From: GCA-020343675 sp964462945
GTDB lineage: Bacteria > Planctomycetota > Phycisphaerae > Sedimentisphaerales > Anaerobacaceae
Assembly (NCBI GenBank): GCA_964462945.1
Contig: CAYWZW010000024.1
Location: 1 to 61,940, forward strand
DNA: 61,940 bases
Direction: 5' to 3'
Position 1 is the stretch's first letter, and each line of letters opens with the position of its first letter. The notes under the pieces are model-generated. The model searched no databases and had not been told where the DNA came from. It saw nothing but the letters and a program-made list of their open reading frames with translations. Below are positions 26,545 to 34,767 of the stretch, piece after piece. Position numbers and translations under genes: made by a program.

Positions 26545-29500
26545 TTAGAGTTCAGGTTCGGCCTTTGTTCGTTCAAACCAGCCATACAAGGTGGGCAACA
26601 CGAGAAGCGTGGCCAGTGTGGAGGTAAACAGGCCGCCCACCACCACCGCCGCAAGCGGGCGTTGCACCTCCGAGCCGGGACCAGTCGCCACCAGCATGGG
26701 GATAAGGCTGAAAACCGTGATGGAGGCCGTCATCAGAATTGGACGCAATCGGGCGCCACAGCCCGCGAAAAGGGCCTCCTGCAGGGACATCCCCTCCTGC
26801 CGCAACTGGGCCACATAGGAGATCAGCACCACGCCGTTCAGAACCGCTACACCGAACAAGACGATAAACCCCACCGAGGCGGGCACGGATAGATAAAGAC
26901 CTGAGATCAACAGGCTGAGCACGCCCCCGACCAGCGCAAAAGGCAGATTGAAAATCACCAACAGGGCCAACGTAACGGAGTTGAACGTGATGAAGAGCAA
27001 CAGCAGGATCAGTCCTACGACCATAGGCAGGATGATCGCCAGCCGTTTCATGGCTTGCTGCTGGTTTTCGAATTGGCCGCCCCAAGTCAGATAATAACCG
27101 CTGGGCAGTGTCACCTTTCTACTGATCTGTTCCTGGGCTTCCCGCACAACGCTGCCCATATCGCGTCCCTTGATGTTGAATTCGATCCCCATGCGGCGCT
27201 GCCCATTCTCGCGGCTGATCTGCACCGGCCCATCGACGACTGAGACGTCGGCCAGTTGCTTGAGCGGCACGCGGGCACCGGCGGGGGAGTCCACCAGGAT
27301 GTTGCCGATGGCTTCCACCGAATTGCGTTTCTCCTCCGGGAACCGTACGGTGAGGTCGAAGAAGCGGTTCTCCTCATAAACCTGCGAGGCCGCCTTGCCT
27401 CCGACCGCAATTTCAACGACGTTGAGCACATCATTGACGTTGATCCCATAGCGAGCGATCTGATTGCGGTCGATCTGAATCGCGATGTAGGGTTGGCCGG
27501 CGACGACCTCCGTAATCAGGTCCGTGACGCCCGCAATGGACGCGACGACCTTGGCGATTTCGGCCGTTTTCTGCTGCAGGATGTCGGTGTCATCGCCAAA
27601 CAGCTTGACGATGACCTGGGCGCGGGTACCGGCAACCATCTCATCGATGCGGCACTGAATCGGCTGGCTAAAACTGAAGGCGATGCCGGGGATGGTGGCC
27701 ATGGCGTCCCGCATCTTGCCGAACAACTCTTCGCGGGTCCGCGCGCTGGTCCAGTTGGACCGCGGCTCGAGGTCGCCCAGGAAGCCGGTCTTGTCCACGC
27801 CGCGGGCCTCCAGTGCCAACCCGGTTTGCCCCGTACGGGAAACTATCGTCTTGAGCTCGGGGAACTGCTTGAGCTTCTTTTCCACGCGGTCCACAACCTC
27901 GGTCGCTCTCTCCAGGGATGTCCCCGGCAGCATTTGAACATCCATGTCAAAGGCGCCCTCATCCATGATGGGGACGAACTCCGTCCCCAGGTGCGGCACG
28001 AGCAATAGGGCGATCACGACGAAAAGACCCGCAATGACGACCGTCCGCACTCGGTGGCGCAAACACTGACTCAAGAGGGGAACGTACGCCCGGCGGGCGG
28101 CACGGACCACGATGCTCTCTTTCTCGTGTCCGTGCCGGAGCACGAGGGCACAAAGGACGGGAATGACGAAGATGGAAAGAAACAGGGAAGCGAACAGAGC
28201 AATGGCCACCGCATAGGCCAGCGGTGAGAACATCTTGCCTTCCATGCCCTGCAAGCCAATGATGGGGACGAAGATCAGGGCGATAATAAGCTCGCCGAAG
28301 ATGCTCGGCTTACGCACTTCCAGGACCGCTTTCAGTACGGTGGCGAGCTTGTGGGAGCCGTCGGTCATTTTCGCCAAGTGCCTTTGCACGTTCTCCACCT
28401 GAATGATCGTGGCGTCGATGATCATGCCGATGGAGATGGCCAAGCCGCCCAGGGACATCAGGTTGGCGTATAGCCCTCCGTACTTCATTACGATCACGGT
28501 CAAGAGCAGCGACAGCGGCAAGGCGAAGATGACGATCAGGGCCCCACGGATACTTCGCAACAACAGGTACAGGACGACCAAGACCAGAAGAGATCCCTCG
28601 GCCAGGGTCTTGACGACGGTGTGGATACTCTGGCCGACAATTTCGGACCTCTCGTAGAAAGGCACGATCTTGATCGAGGCGGGCAAAATGGTCCCCTTGT
28701 TGATCTCCTTGACCTTCTCCTGCACCCGCCGGACCACTTCCAGGCTGTTTTCTCCCTTGAGCATCATCACGATGCCGCCCACGGCCTCTCCCTCTCCATT
28801 CTTCAAGGCAGACCCCTGGCGGACCGCGTGGCCGACTTCGACCCGCGCCACGTGGTTCAGGAACACCGGCGCGCCGTCATGCGCCGCCAGGACGATGTTG
28901 CCTATATCCGCCTCGGAACGAATCAAGCCGACTCCGCGAACAATGTACTGCTCCGAGGCCTGATTGACGATGTTGCCGCCAACGTTTTGGTTGTTGTTCT
29001 GGATCGCCTCATAGACCTGCTTCACCGAGAGTCCGTAACTCAGGAGCTTGTCCGGGTCCACAACGACCTGGAACTGTTTGAGATACCCTCCGAAGGAGTT
29101 GATCTCACTGACCCCCGGCACACTCTTGAGCAGCGGGGCGACCAGCCAATCCTGCAGGGTCCGCAGGTCGGTGAAGTACTTGACTCGCTGAGGTTCATCG
29201 GCCGGCGGCTCCCCTTCCAGCGTGTATTGGTAAATCTCTCCCATGGCGGTGGCCACGGGCCCCATTTCGCTTGTAACGCCTTGCGGGAGCTTCTCGGTCA
29301 CCGACGCCAGGCGTTCAAAGACCAGTTGTCTCGCAAAGTAGAGATCGACGTTGTCGTGAAACACCAGGGTGACCACCGAAAGGCCGTATTTGGTGATGGA
29401 ACGCATCAACTGGAGCTTGGGCAATCCCCGCATGGCCATTTCAATCGGATAGGTGACGAATTTCTCGATCTCCAGGGGGCTGAGCCCCGGCGCCGTACTG

Positions 29501-29649
29501 ATAATCTCCACTTGGATATTGGTCACATCCGGAAAGGCATCGATGGGGAGCGTCTTGAAGGCCAAAGCCCCCAACCCAACGATCAGCACAACCAGGAGCA
29601 GTATCAGCAGGCGGTTGTGGAGCGCCAGATGCATCAGTCTTTCAATCAT
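26545..29649 (-). CDS. Second HME-type RND heavy-metal efflux pump
   Basis: A 1,034-residue inner-membrane pump, clearly different from the 21262 copy. It begins MIERLMHLALHNRLLILLLV with LPIDAFPDVTNIQVEI. The TM4 segment is AISIGMIIDATIIQVENVQR and the periplasmic motif SQPIQCRIDEMVAGTRAQVI. The TM4 form differs from the DFG type of the first pump, which suggests another metal or charge state. AAAGGAA precedes the start. It belongs to the complete tripartite set 32388-26545 and is followed by the P-II gene. Confidence 0.92.
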   Translation of the reverse strand: MIERLMHLALHNRLLILLLVVLIVGLGALAFKTLPIDAFPDVTNIQVEIISTAPGLSPLEIEKFVTYPIEMAMRGLPKLQLMRSITKYGLSVVTLVFHDNVDLYFARQLVFERLASVTEKLPQGVTSEMGPVATAMGEIYQYTLEGEPPADEPQRVKYFTDLRTLQDWLVAPLLKSVPGVSEINSFGGYLKQFQVVVDPDKLLSYGLSVKQVYEAIQNNNQNVGGNIVNQASEQYIVRGVGLIRSEADIGNIVLAAHDGAPVFLNHVARVEVGHAVRQGSALKNGEGEAVGGIVMMLKGENSLEVVRRVQEKVKEINKGTILPASIKIVPFYERSEIVGQSIHTVVKTLAEGSLLVLVVLYLLLRSIRGALIVIFALPLSLLLTVIVMKYGGLYANLMSLGGLAISIGMIIDATIIQVENVQRHLAKMTDGSHKLATVLKAVLEVRKPSIFGELIIALIFVPIIGLQGMEGKMFSPLAYAVAIALFASLFLSIFVIPVLCALVLRHGHEKESIVVRAARRAYVPLLSQCLRHRVRTVVIAGLFVVIALLLVPHLGTEFVPIMDEGAFDMDVQMLPGTSLERATEVVDRVEKKLKQFPELKTIVSRTGQTGLALEARGVDKTGFLGDLEPRSNWTSARTREELFGKMRDAMATIPGIAFSFSQPIQCRIDEMVAGTRAQVIVKLFGDDTDILQQKTAEIAKVVASIAGVTDLITEVVAGQPYIAIQIDRNQIARYGINVNDVLNVVEIAVGGKAASQVYEENRFFDLTVRFPEEKRNSVEAIGNILVDSPAGARVPLKQLADVSVVDGPVQISRENGQRRMGIEFNIKGRDMGSVVREAQEQISRKVTLPSGYYLTWGGQFENQQQAMKRLAIILPMVVGLILLLLFITFNSVTLALLVIFNLPFALVGGVLSLLISGLYLSVPASVGFIVLFGVAVLNGVVLISYVAQLRQEGMSLQEALFAGCGARLRPILMTASITVFSLIPMLVATGPGSEVQRPLAAVVVGGLFTSTLATLLVLPTLYGWFERTKAEPEL

Positions 29650-29733
29650 GCTCGTTCCTTTTGATTTCGATTACTGGTTTCCGGCCGAACCGTCTCAGCC
29701 AAGTCCATAACACGGACCTCAATGACCGCGGCT

Positions 29734-30978
29734 CTACTCCTCCACCGACGGCTTGTTCAACTCCGACTTCAAGGTATGCGCTCCCCGAATTACATACTTC
29801 TGCCCCGGAGTAAGCCCCGCGGTGATCTCCACAGAGCTGTCGTTGGAGCGCCCCACCGTCACGGTCCGCGGAACAAACCCCTGGTCGGTTTCCAGGAACA
29901 CGCAGGCTTGTCCGTCCAGCCGAACCAGGGCGTCCTTGGGAACCACGATGTTGGCAGACACCTCATCGACCATAATCCGCCCGGTCACAAACAATCCCGG
30001 CCGCCAGCGGCCTTCGGTATTGGCAATCACCATCCGGGCGAACGCCATGCGGCTGGATTCGGATACGATATTGCTCACAAAAGCAATCGTGCCCTCGGTC
30101 TGAAGGTCCGGGCCACCTTTGATAATGACCGTCTGACCGGGGCGGATGTGAGACAAGTCCTGCTGATGCACCTTGAGATCGACCCAAACGCTGGTCAGAT
30201 CAGCAATCACGAAAGAAGGTTCGGAATCCTCTTTGAGGACTTCTCCCAACACGATGTGCTTTTCCACCACGGTGCCATCCAGGGGCGCGGTGATCTCGTA
30301 GCGCGTAAACGAGGTTTCTGGGTGGGAGGGAAGGGCTTGCAGGTCCTCTTCGGCGAATCCCAGCGCGTGCAACTTCTGCTCGGCCGAACGCAAAGCAATC
30401 TGGGCCTCCGCCAGGGCCTGCTGGCTCTCCAGGTAGTCTTTCCCGGCGGAGATCTTCTTTTGCCACAGGCTTTCTTCACGTGTGAAGTTGGCCTGAGCCA
30501 AGGTCAGCCTTTCGACGGCCGCCAGATAAGTCGCTTTGGAGTCGGCCAGGTCGCGGCTGTCGAGCACGGCCAGGACCTCGCTGGCCCGCACCGTGTCGCC
30601 CAGGTTCTTGCGGACTTCGCGCACCACGCCGGGTACCCTGGGGACAATGTGAGCCAGCCTGTCCGAATTGAAGGCGATCTCTCCCGAAAGAGTGTCATGG
30701 ACCTGCAATCTGGCGGGACCGGCCGTGGCGACTTCAACGCCGGATTCTTTCATCACCGCCTCATCCAGGCGGACGACCCTTTCGCCTTCGCCGGCTCCGT
30801 GCCCGTACTCGTCGGCAAGAGCGCTGCCGGCTTCGGCGGGACCTATCGGTCCAAAGTGCAGATTCCCCGTGAGCCAAAGAACGGCTCCGGCCAGAACCAC
30901 AAATACCAGCATCGCCGTACCAAAATGACCTGCCTTTTGCAGGCCCGAACTGCTATTTTGACGTTCTTTCTTCGACAT
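29734..30978 (-). CDS. RND periplasmic adaptor (second set)
   Basis: A 414-residue membrane fusion protein with an N-terminal membrane anchor (AMLVFVVLAGAVLWLTG) and a His-containing linker (DEYGHGAGEGE). The barrel-sandwich half-motifs are AHIVPRVPGVVREVRKNLGD and TAPLDGTVVEKHIVLGEV, and the C-terminal strand is SVEITAGLTPGQKYVIRGAH. It lacks the Cys/His cluster of the 24424 adaptor. AGGGG precedes ATG. It lies 12 bases after the outer-membrane gene and 84 before the pump gene. Confidence 0.92.
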   Translation of the reverse strand: MSKKERQNSSSGLQKAGHFGTAMLVFVVLAGAVLWLTGNLHFGPIGPAEAGSALADEYGHGAGEGERVVRLDEAVMKESGVEVATAGPARLQVHDTLSGEIAFNSDRLAHIVPRVPGVVREVRKNLGDTVRASEVLAVLDSRDLADSKATYLAAVERLTLAQANFTREESLWQKKISAGKDYLESQQALAEAQIALRSAEQKLHALGFAEEDLQALPSHPETSFTRYEITAPLDGTVVEKHIVLGEVLKEDSEPSFVIADLTSVWVDLKVHQQDLSHIRPGQTVIIKGGPDLQTEGTIAFVSNIVSESSRMAFARMVIANTEGRWRPGLFVTGRIMVDEVSANIVVPKDALVRLDGQACVFLETDQGFVPRTVTVGRSNDSSVEITAGLTPGQKYVIRGAHTLKSELNKPSVEE

Positions 30979-30990
30979 GACAAATTCCCC

Positions 30991-32388
30991 TTATTGACTC
31001 TTCTGCGTATTCGCCTCAAGGGCATTCCTTATGTTATCCAGGTCCTGCCCGATCAGACTCTCCACGGCGGCCTTGGCCCTGTGATACGCGCCAAGAGCGT
31101 CCAGATATCTCCCCCGCGTATCAAACAGGGTGCGCTGGCTGTCCAGCACAACCAGAAAATCGAACTTGCCCTCCTGGTAGCCCTGACGAGTCGCTTCGAA
31201 AGCACTCTGCGCTCCGGGCAACACGACGTTCCTGATGTCCATTACTTCGGCGTAAGCCGCCGAGAGCGTCTCGTATGCACCCGCGAACGCCGCATAGGTT
31301 GCGGCTTCGGCAGCCTGGCTCTGTTTATAGGCTTTGGACAGGTTGAACCTCGATTCCTGGATGGCGCCTTGGTTCCGATTCGTAATCGGAAGCGGGATCG
31401 CCAAGCCGAAGACGAATGCGCTGTCCCCGGTGTCATTAAAACGACGATATCCACCCAACACGGTCGGGTCGGGAACGGCTCTGGCCTTCTCAATGTCCAC
31501 GACCGCTTTTCGCTGCTCCAGTTCCGTCTCCCAGCGGGCAATCGCCGGATTCTGCGGCAACAACGCAACCAAGGTATCTTCTTCGGGCACCGGATCGACC
31601 CGCTCGATATCCCCGCTCGCCTTGCCGAACTTGGGTTGCTTGCCGCCCCACGTCGTCACCAGTTCCTTACGAGCCGCCTCAAGACGCCGGGTTGCTTTCT
31701 TCAACTCGATCCCGGCGTTCGCCAGCGCCACTTGTGCCTTGGTTCTCTCCACAGGGGAGTCTTTGCCCGCGTCCACACGTTCGGCGACCGTGGCGTACGT
31801 CTGCTCGGACAATCGCACCAGATCGCTGGCCAACTCTACACGCCGCTGGGCGGCAAGAAGCTCAATGTAGGCTTGCGCAACTTGTCTCAGAACGTCTAAT
31901 CGCTTGGCTTCGTAGTCCCACCCTGCAAGAGCGCCCTGTAGCAGTGCCACGCGGTGCCGTTTGGTCCGTTTGTCGGCCAGCTCAATCAACTGACCAAGTT
32001 GGACGGTCGTCGCGGACCCGTCTAAACCGCTCACTTCGTCGGTTCCGCCGACGTTCTCGATAGCCGCTCCTACCTCGGGATTGGGCCGCAGCCCCGCCTG
32101 CAGAGCCCTGGCCTCGGCTGCCCGGATCTCCCATGCGAATGCGGCAAGCTCCGGATTGTGCATCATCGCTAAAGAAAGCGCCTGGGACAGTGTAATTACG
32201 CCATTCGGCTCGGCAGGTTCCGGAACGTCCGAAAGAACAACCGAAGCCTTCTGAGGCGGTTGATAGGTCTGGTATTCGCGCCCCAACGACGATCGAATCG
32301 GCTGAACGTCCTCATGGCGGTCGTTGGCGCAGCCGGAAAACATGACTATCAACACAGTCGTTAGAAGAGACAGCCGTTTTTTATCCAT
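30991..32388 (-). CDS. Outer-membrane efflux lipoprotein (TolC/CzcC-like)
   Basis: A 465-residue outer-membrane channel of the tripartite exporter. I start at ATG 32388, where a signal peptide (MDKKRLSLLTTVLIVMFSGC) with a lipobox begins; the ribosome binding site is weak. Coiled-coil hairpin repeats are visible (LSLAMMHNPELAAFAWEIRA and IALPLPITNRNQGAIQESRF-type segments). It is the only intact channel gene of the window, so it may serve both pumps. A His/Cys-rich small protein precedes it. Confidence 0.9.
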   Translation of the reverse strand: MDKKRLSLLTTVLIVMFSGCANDRHEDVQPIRSSLGREYQTYQPPQKASVVLSDVPEPAEPNGVITLSQALSLAMMHNPELAAFAWEIRAAEARALQAGLRPNPEVGAAIENVGGTDEVSGLDGSATTVQLGQLIELADKRTKRHRVALLQGALAGWDYEAKRLDVLRQVAQAYIELLAAQRRVELASDLVRLSEQTYATVAERVDAGKDSPVERTKAQVALANAGIELKKATRRLEAARKELVTTWGGKQPKFGKASGDIERVDPVPEEDTLVALLPQNPAIARWETELEQRKAVVDIEKARAVPDPTVLGGYRRFNDTGDSAFVFGLAIPLPITNRNQGAIQESRFNLSKAYKQSQAAEAATYAAFAGAYETLSAAYAEVMDIRNVVLPGAQSAFEATRQGYQEGKFDFLVVLDSQRTLFDTRGRYLDALGAYHRAKAAVESLIGQDLDNIRNALEANTQKSQ

Positions 32389-32508
32389 AGTGCTAATCCC
32401 AAAACCTCGAGCCTGTGGGCCTGGACCTCTCGCGGGTGATTCCAAAGACCGGAGACAGCAAATCCGCCCCTTCGGCCTGGAACTCAAGACAGAGCGATTG
32501 TTTTGGGA

Positions 32509-32934
32509 TTAGATCAGCAGGACTATTGAGTGTAGAAGCGTAAAATCAGACACCGGGGTCGCAAATCTCAAATCCAGATGAGATGAGCCGTATGCGACGG
32601 GCAATAGATCAACCGCAATTGAGGCTGTTAAGTCAGGCGGTCCTTTATCAGGAGCCTGAAAAGCATCCGCCAAGCCACTGGAGATTGGAATATCCAGGCA
32701 TGGACCGCAATCATCATCCTCAGCCGAAGGGCCCGCTGCACCAAAGGCCAGTATGCTCCTCTCGGAAACAACCCAGGGAAGATGACCACAGCAAGCGCTA
32801 TCTGAAGCTTCTATGGCGACATGGCCGTCGTGCCCGACGCACAAGACCATTGCTTCGGAGCTGCTGAACATCGCCAGAAGACAAATCGCGACACTCAGAG
32901 ATCGGATATAAATTTGTTCGCGGTTAAATCGCAT
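32509..32934 (-). CDS. Small exported His/Cys-rich protein beside the efflux genes
   Basis: A 141-residue protein with a signal peptide (IRSLSVAICLLAMFSSSEA). Mature residues carry likely metal ligands: LCVGHDGHVAIE, ACCGHLPW, and DDDCGPCLDIP. The C-terminal part is beta-rich. I know similar uncharacterised proteins placed ahead of metal-efflux operons, but no named family. It could be a periplasmic metal chaperone or sensor. It lies 120 bases upstream of the channel gene in the same direction. ATG 32934 is chosen over GTG 32937; the RBS is weak. Confidence 0.7.
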   Translation of the reverse strand: MRFNREQIYIRSLSVAICLLAMFSSSEAMVLCVGHDGHVAIEASDSACCGHLPWVVSERSILAFGAAGPSAEDDDCGPCLDIPISSGLADAFQAPDKGPPDLTASIAVDLLPVAYGSSHLDLRFATPVSDFTLLHSIVLLI

Positions 32935-33151
32935 CACTCGTTATTCTCTCTATCCCTACTTGTCGGCTTCAAGAGGACACACCTTAGACCCTCATACCCG
33001 AGTAATACGTGAAAACCTTACCAAAGTTCGGAACAATTCTATATCCCCCGCTCAGTGGAGTCAAGGCTTTTTCTGCGAATGCGCACGATGCTTTTATGCT
33101 CATCGAACCTTGGCACGCTCGAAGATATCGACTCAAAATGGGCGATAATCT

Positions 33152-33343
33152 CTATGGGGCCGGATAAAGGGCTTCGGTCTGTGCGGACGGCGGAAAGGCA
33201 TACAGACCCTGCCGGAGCTCTCGCTGGCAGACCTGTCCCAGTCTCTGGTGCTCTGCTTCCATGTCGGCCACGATTGGGTCACCGCAACCAAGAAGTGTAA
33301 CGGCTAAGAAGATCACTATTACCCACGTCAATAATCTTCTCAT
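33152..33343 (-). CDS. Very small predicted lipoprotein
   Basis: A 63-residue product from ATG 33343: MRRLLTWVIVIFLAVTLLGC is a textbook signal peptide with lipobox LLGC. It is followed by about 43 residues (DPIVADMEAEHQRLGQV and on) that may form a helix. No family recognised, and the ribosome binding site is weak. It is 217 bases upstream of the small His/Cys-rich gene in the same direction. Confidence 0.5.
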   Translation of the reverse strand: MRRLLTWVIVIFLAVTLLGCGDPIVADMEAEHQRLGQVCQRELRQGLYAFPPSAQTEALYPAP

Positions 33344-33538
33344 TATCGACTCACAGTAACTTTCCATCATTCTCCCCATGTCTCAAACTTCTCGATTCGT
33401 TTTGGTTTCAACCACCCCAATGTTCAATTACTATTATACCCGTCTGCTCAGAAAAGTCAAGAAAAAAGTCACATAGAATAACGTCAAACGTGGTGTGTAA
33501 GCATCAAACGTGCAGTCCTGTCGAGTCCGCAGTCTGCT

Positions 33539-34132
33539 TCACAGCGTTCTGCGTCTTCTGAGCCAACTGACAAAGGCCACCCCAATGCTGCCCAGCAACA
33601 CGGCGCCGGGAGCCGGGATCGGGTTGATCGACAAGTTATCCACGGCAAACCGATTGGCCGCCTGCTCATTGAAGTTGATGACCGCTCGACGGATTGGCGT
33701 CCCGCTGTAGGCAAACAGGTCTTCCGACCAAATAATGAGCGGGTACGTGTTCTCTGAGAGCGTGCCGAACGAAACAAGCGATTGGTCGAAAAGCTGGACG
33801 GTGTATGCTGCCGTCACGGGATAGTAGCTGTTAAGGGCAAGACCGAATTGAAGCAGGTCGGTAGGCTGAGCAAAATCCAGGGTTAGAATACCTGCCGCGT
33901 TGCCCTCCAACGTCGTATCCTGCAAATAGGTAATGTATCCCGGCCCAACACCGCTGTAGAGAGCGTCCGCGGAGGGATTCCCACCTATCGTAAAACCAAA
34001 CGTCACGCCGTTGTAGCTCAAACCGTTGACCGGCTGCGTCGGCAGCTCATCGAAAGTCAAGGTCACAGCAGCATCGGCAACGCCCCCGAACGTTAGTCCG
34101 GCTACTATGCAAAGTGTTACGAGCTTCTTCAT
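33539..34132 (-). CDS. PEP-CTERM-type secreted protein
   Basis: A 197-residue exported protein. It has a signal peptide (MKKLVTLCIVAGLTFGGVADA), then a beta-sandwich (VTLTFDELPTQPVNGLSYNG, typical of PEP-CTERM surface proteins). The C-terminus has a sorting signal, PIPAPGAVLLGSIGVAF, ending WLRRRRTL. The APG form is a known planctomycete variant of the PEP motif. Such proteins are cut by an exosortase, which is not in this window. ATG 34132 has GAGGGG 6 nt upstream; ATG 34138 is too close to it. It is alone between the efflux block and the divergent 34768 gene. Confidence 0.88.
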   Translation of the reverse strand: MKKLVTLCIVAGLTFGGVADAAVTLTFDELPTQPVNGLSYNGVTFGFTIGGNPSADALYSGVGPGYITYLQDTTLEGNAAGILTLDFAQPTDLLQFGLALNSYYPVTAAYTVQLFDQSLVSFGTLSENTYPLIIWSEDLFAYSGTPIRRAVINFNEQAANRFAVDNLSINPIPAPGAVLLGSIGVAFVSWLRRRRTL

Positions 34133-34493
34133 TGTCATCCCCTCACTCTCAGAAATTCGACTTCGACTCAAACCCGGGCAGGCTCTTGAACGAGTCTTTG
34201 GCCCGGTTCCAAACGCACATGACCACCGTACAACCTGGGGACCTCCCCACGACAGCCCTTTTTTCGCAGGGGATTACAAAGCAGACAGGATACAGCTACG
34301 GTAAAAGGCAGAAACGGTACACGATAAGCGTTCAACTCTGCCGGGAATCTCTCCTCCCCATCCTGTTCTGAACTTTACCCCCCAATCTTGTTCCTCATCT
34401 CCAACTTTGCATTATTGTACCAAATTTACCCTGATTGCGTCAAGAGAAATATGACCGAAAGCTCCCGGATATTGCATGGTTCCGATAATTCCC
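34133..34493. other. Intergenic region, no gene seen
   Basis: It contains the unmapped promoter of the PEP-CTERM-type gene. The tract around 34350-34440 is T/A-rich. Short frames on both strands lack translation signals. Confidence 0.35.
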
Positions 34494-34523
34494 TTGACGG
34501 GATGGGTGTCTGTAGGGTATAAG
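34494..34523 (+). promoter_or_regulatory. Sigma-70-type promoter with long leader
   Basis: TTGACG (34494-34499), an 18-nt spacer and TATAAG (34518-34523). The coding start is 34768, leaving a leader of about 240 nt. The leader holds a hairpin TTCGTC/GACGAA with a GGAA loop at 34554-34569. It matches no riboswitch I know. Confidence 0.6.
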
Positions 34524-34767
34524 TAGGTTTGCAGCAATCGTGGACTTTTTGGTTTCGTCGGAAGACGAAGTCTTTTGTTCATCATCGGCTTTCGCTTTCC
34601 GAACAGCGGCTCGTGTCCGGGATTGAAAGGAAGGAGGTAGCGTCAAATCACGAAGAGTTACCCCAGGCGGATGGAGATGGATTACAGCGAAAACAAAGAT
34701 CACCGTCAGTTGCTTTGGTGAGTGGCCAAAGAGTATTACCGGAATTCTTTACATAAGGAGAATTATC

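Noticed and set aside
29722..31899. 725-codon plus-strand open frame opposite the adaptor and channel genes
   Set aside because: It mirrors well-supported minus-strand efflux genes, has no RBS or family likeness, and its composition is what high-GC antisense frames give.
34440..34703. 87-codon minus-strand frame in the leader region
   Set aside because: It covers the promoter and leader of the 34768 gene, with no RBS and no protein-like pattern.
34524..34767. Riboswitch in the 240-nt leader
   Set aside because: One small hairpin is visible, but no conserved core of any riboswitch class I know.
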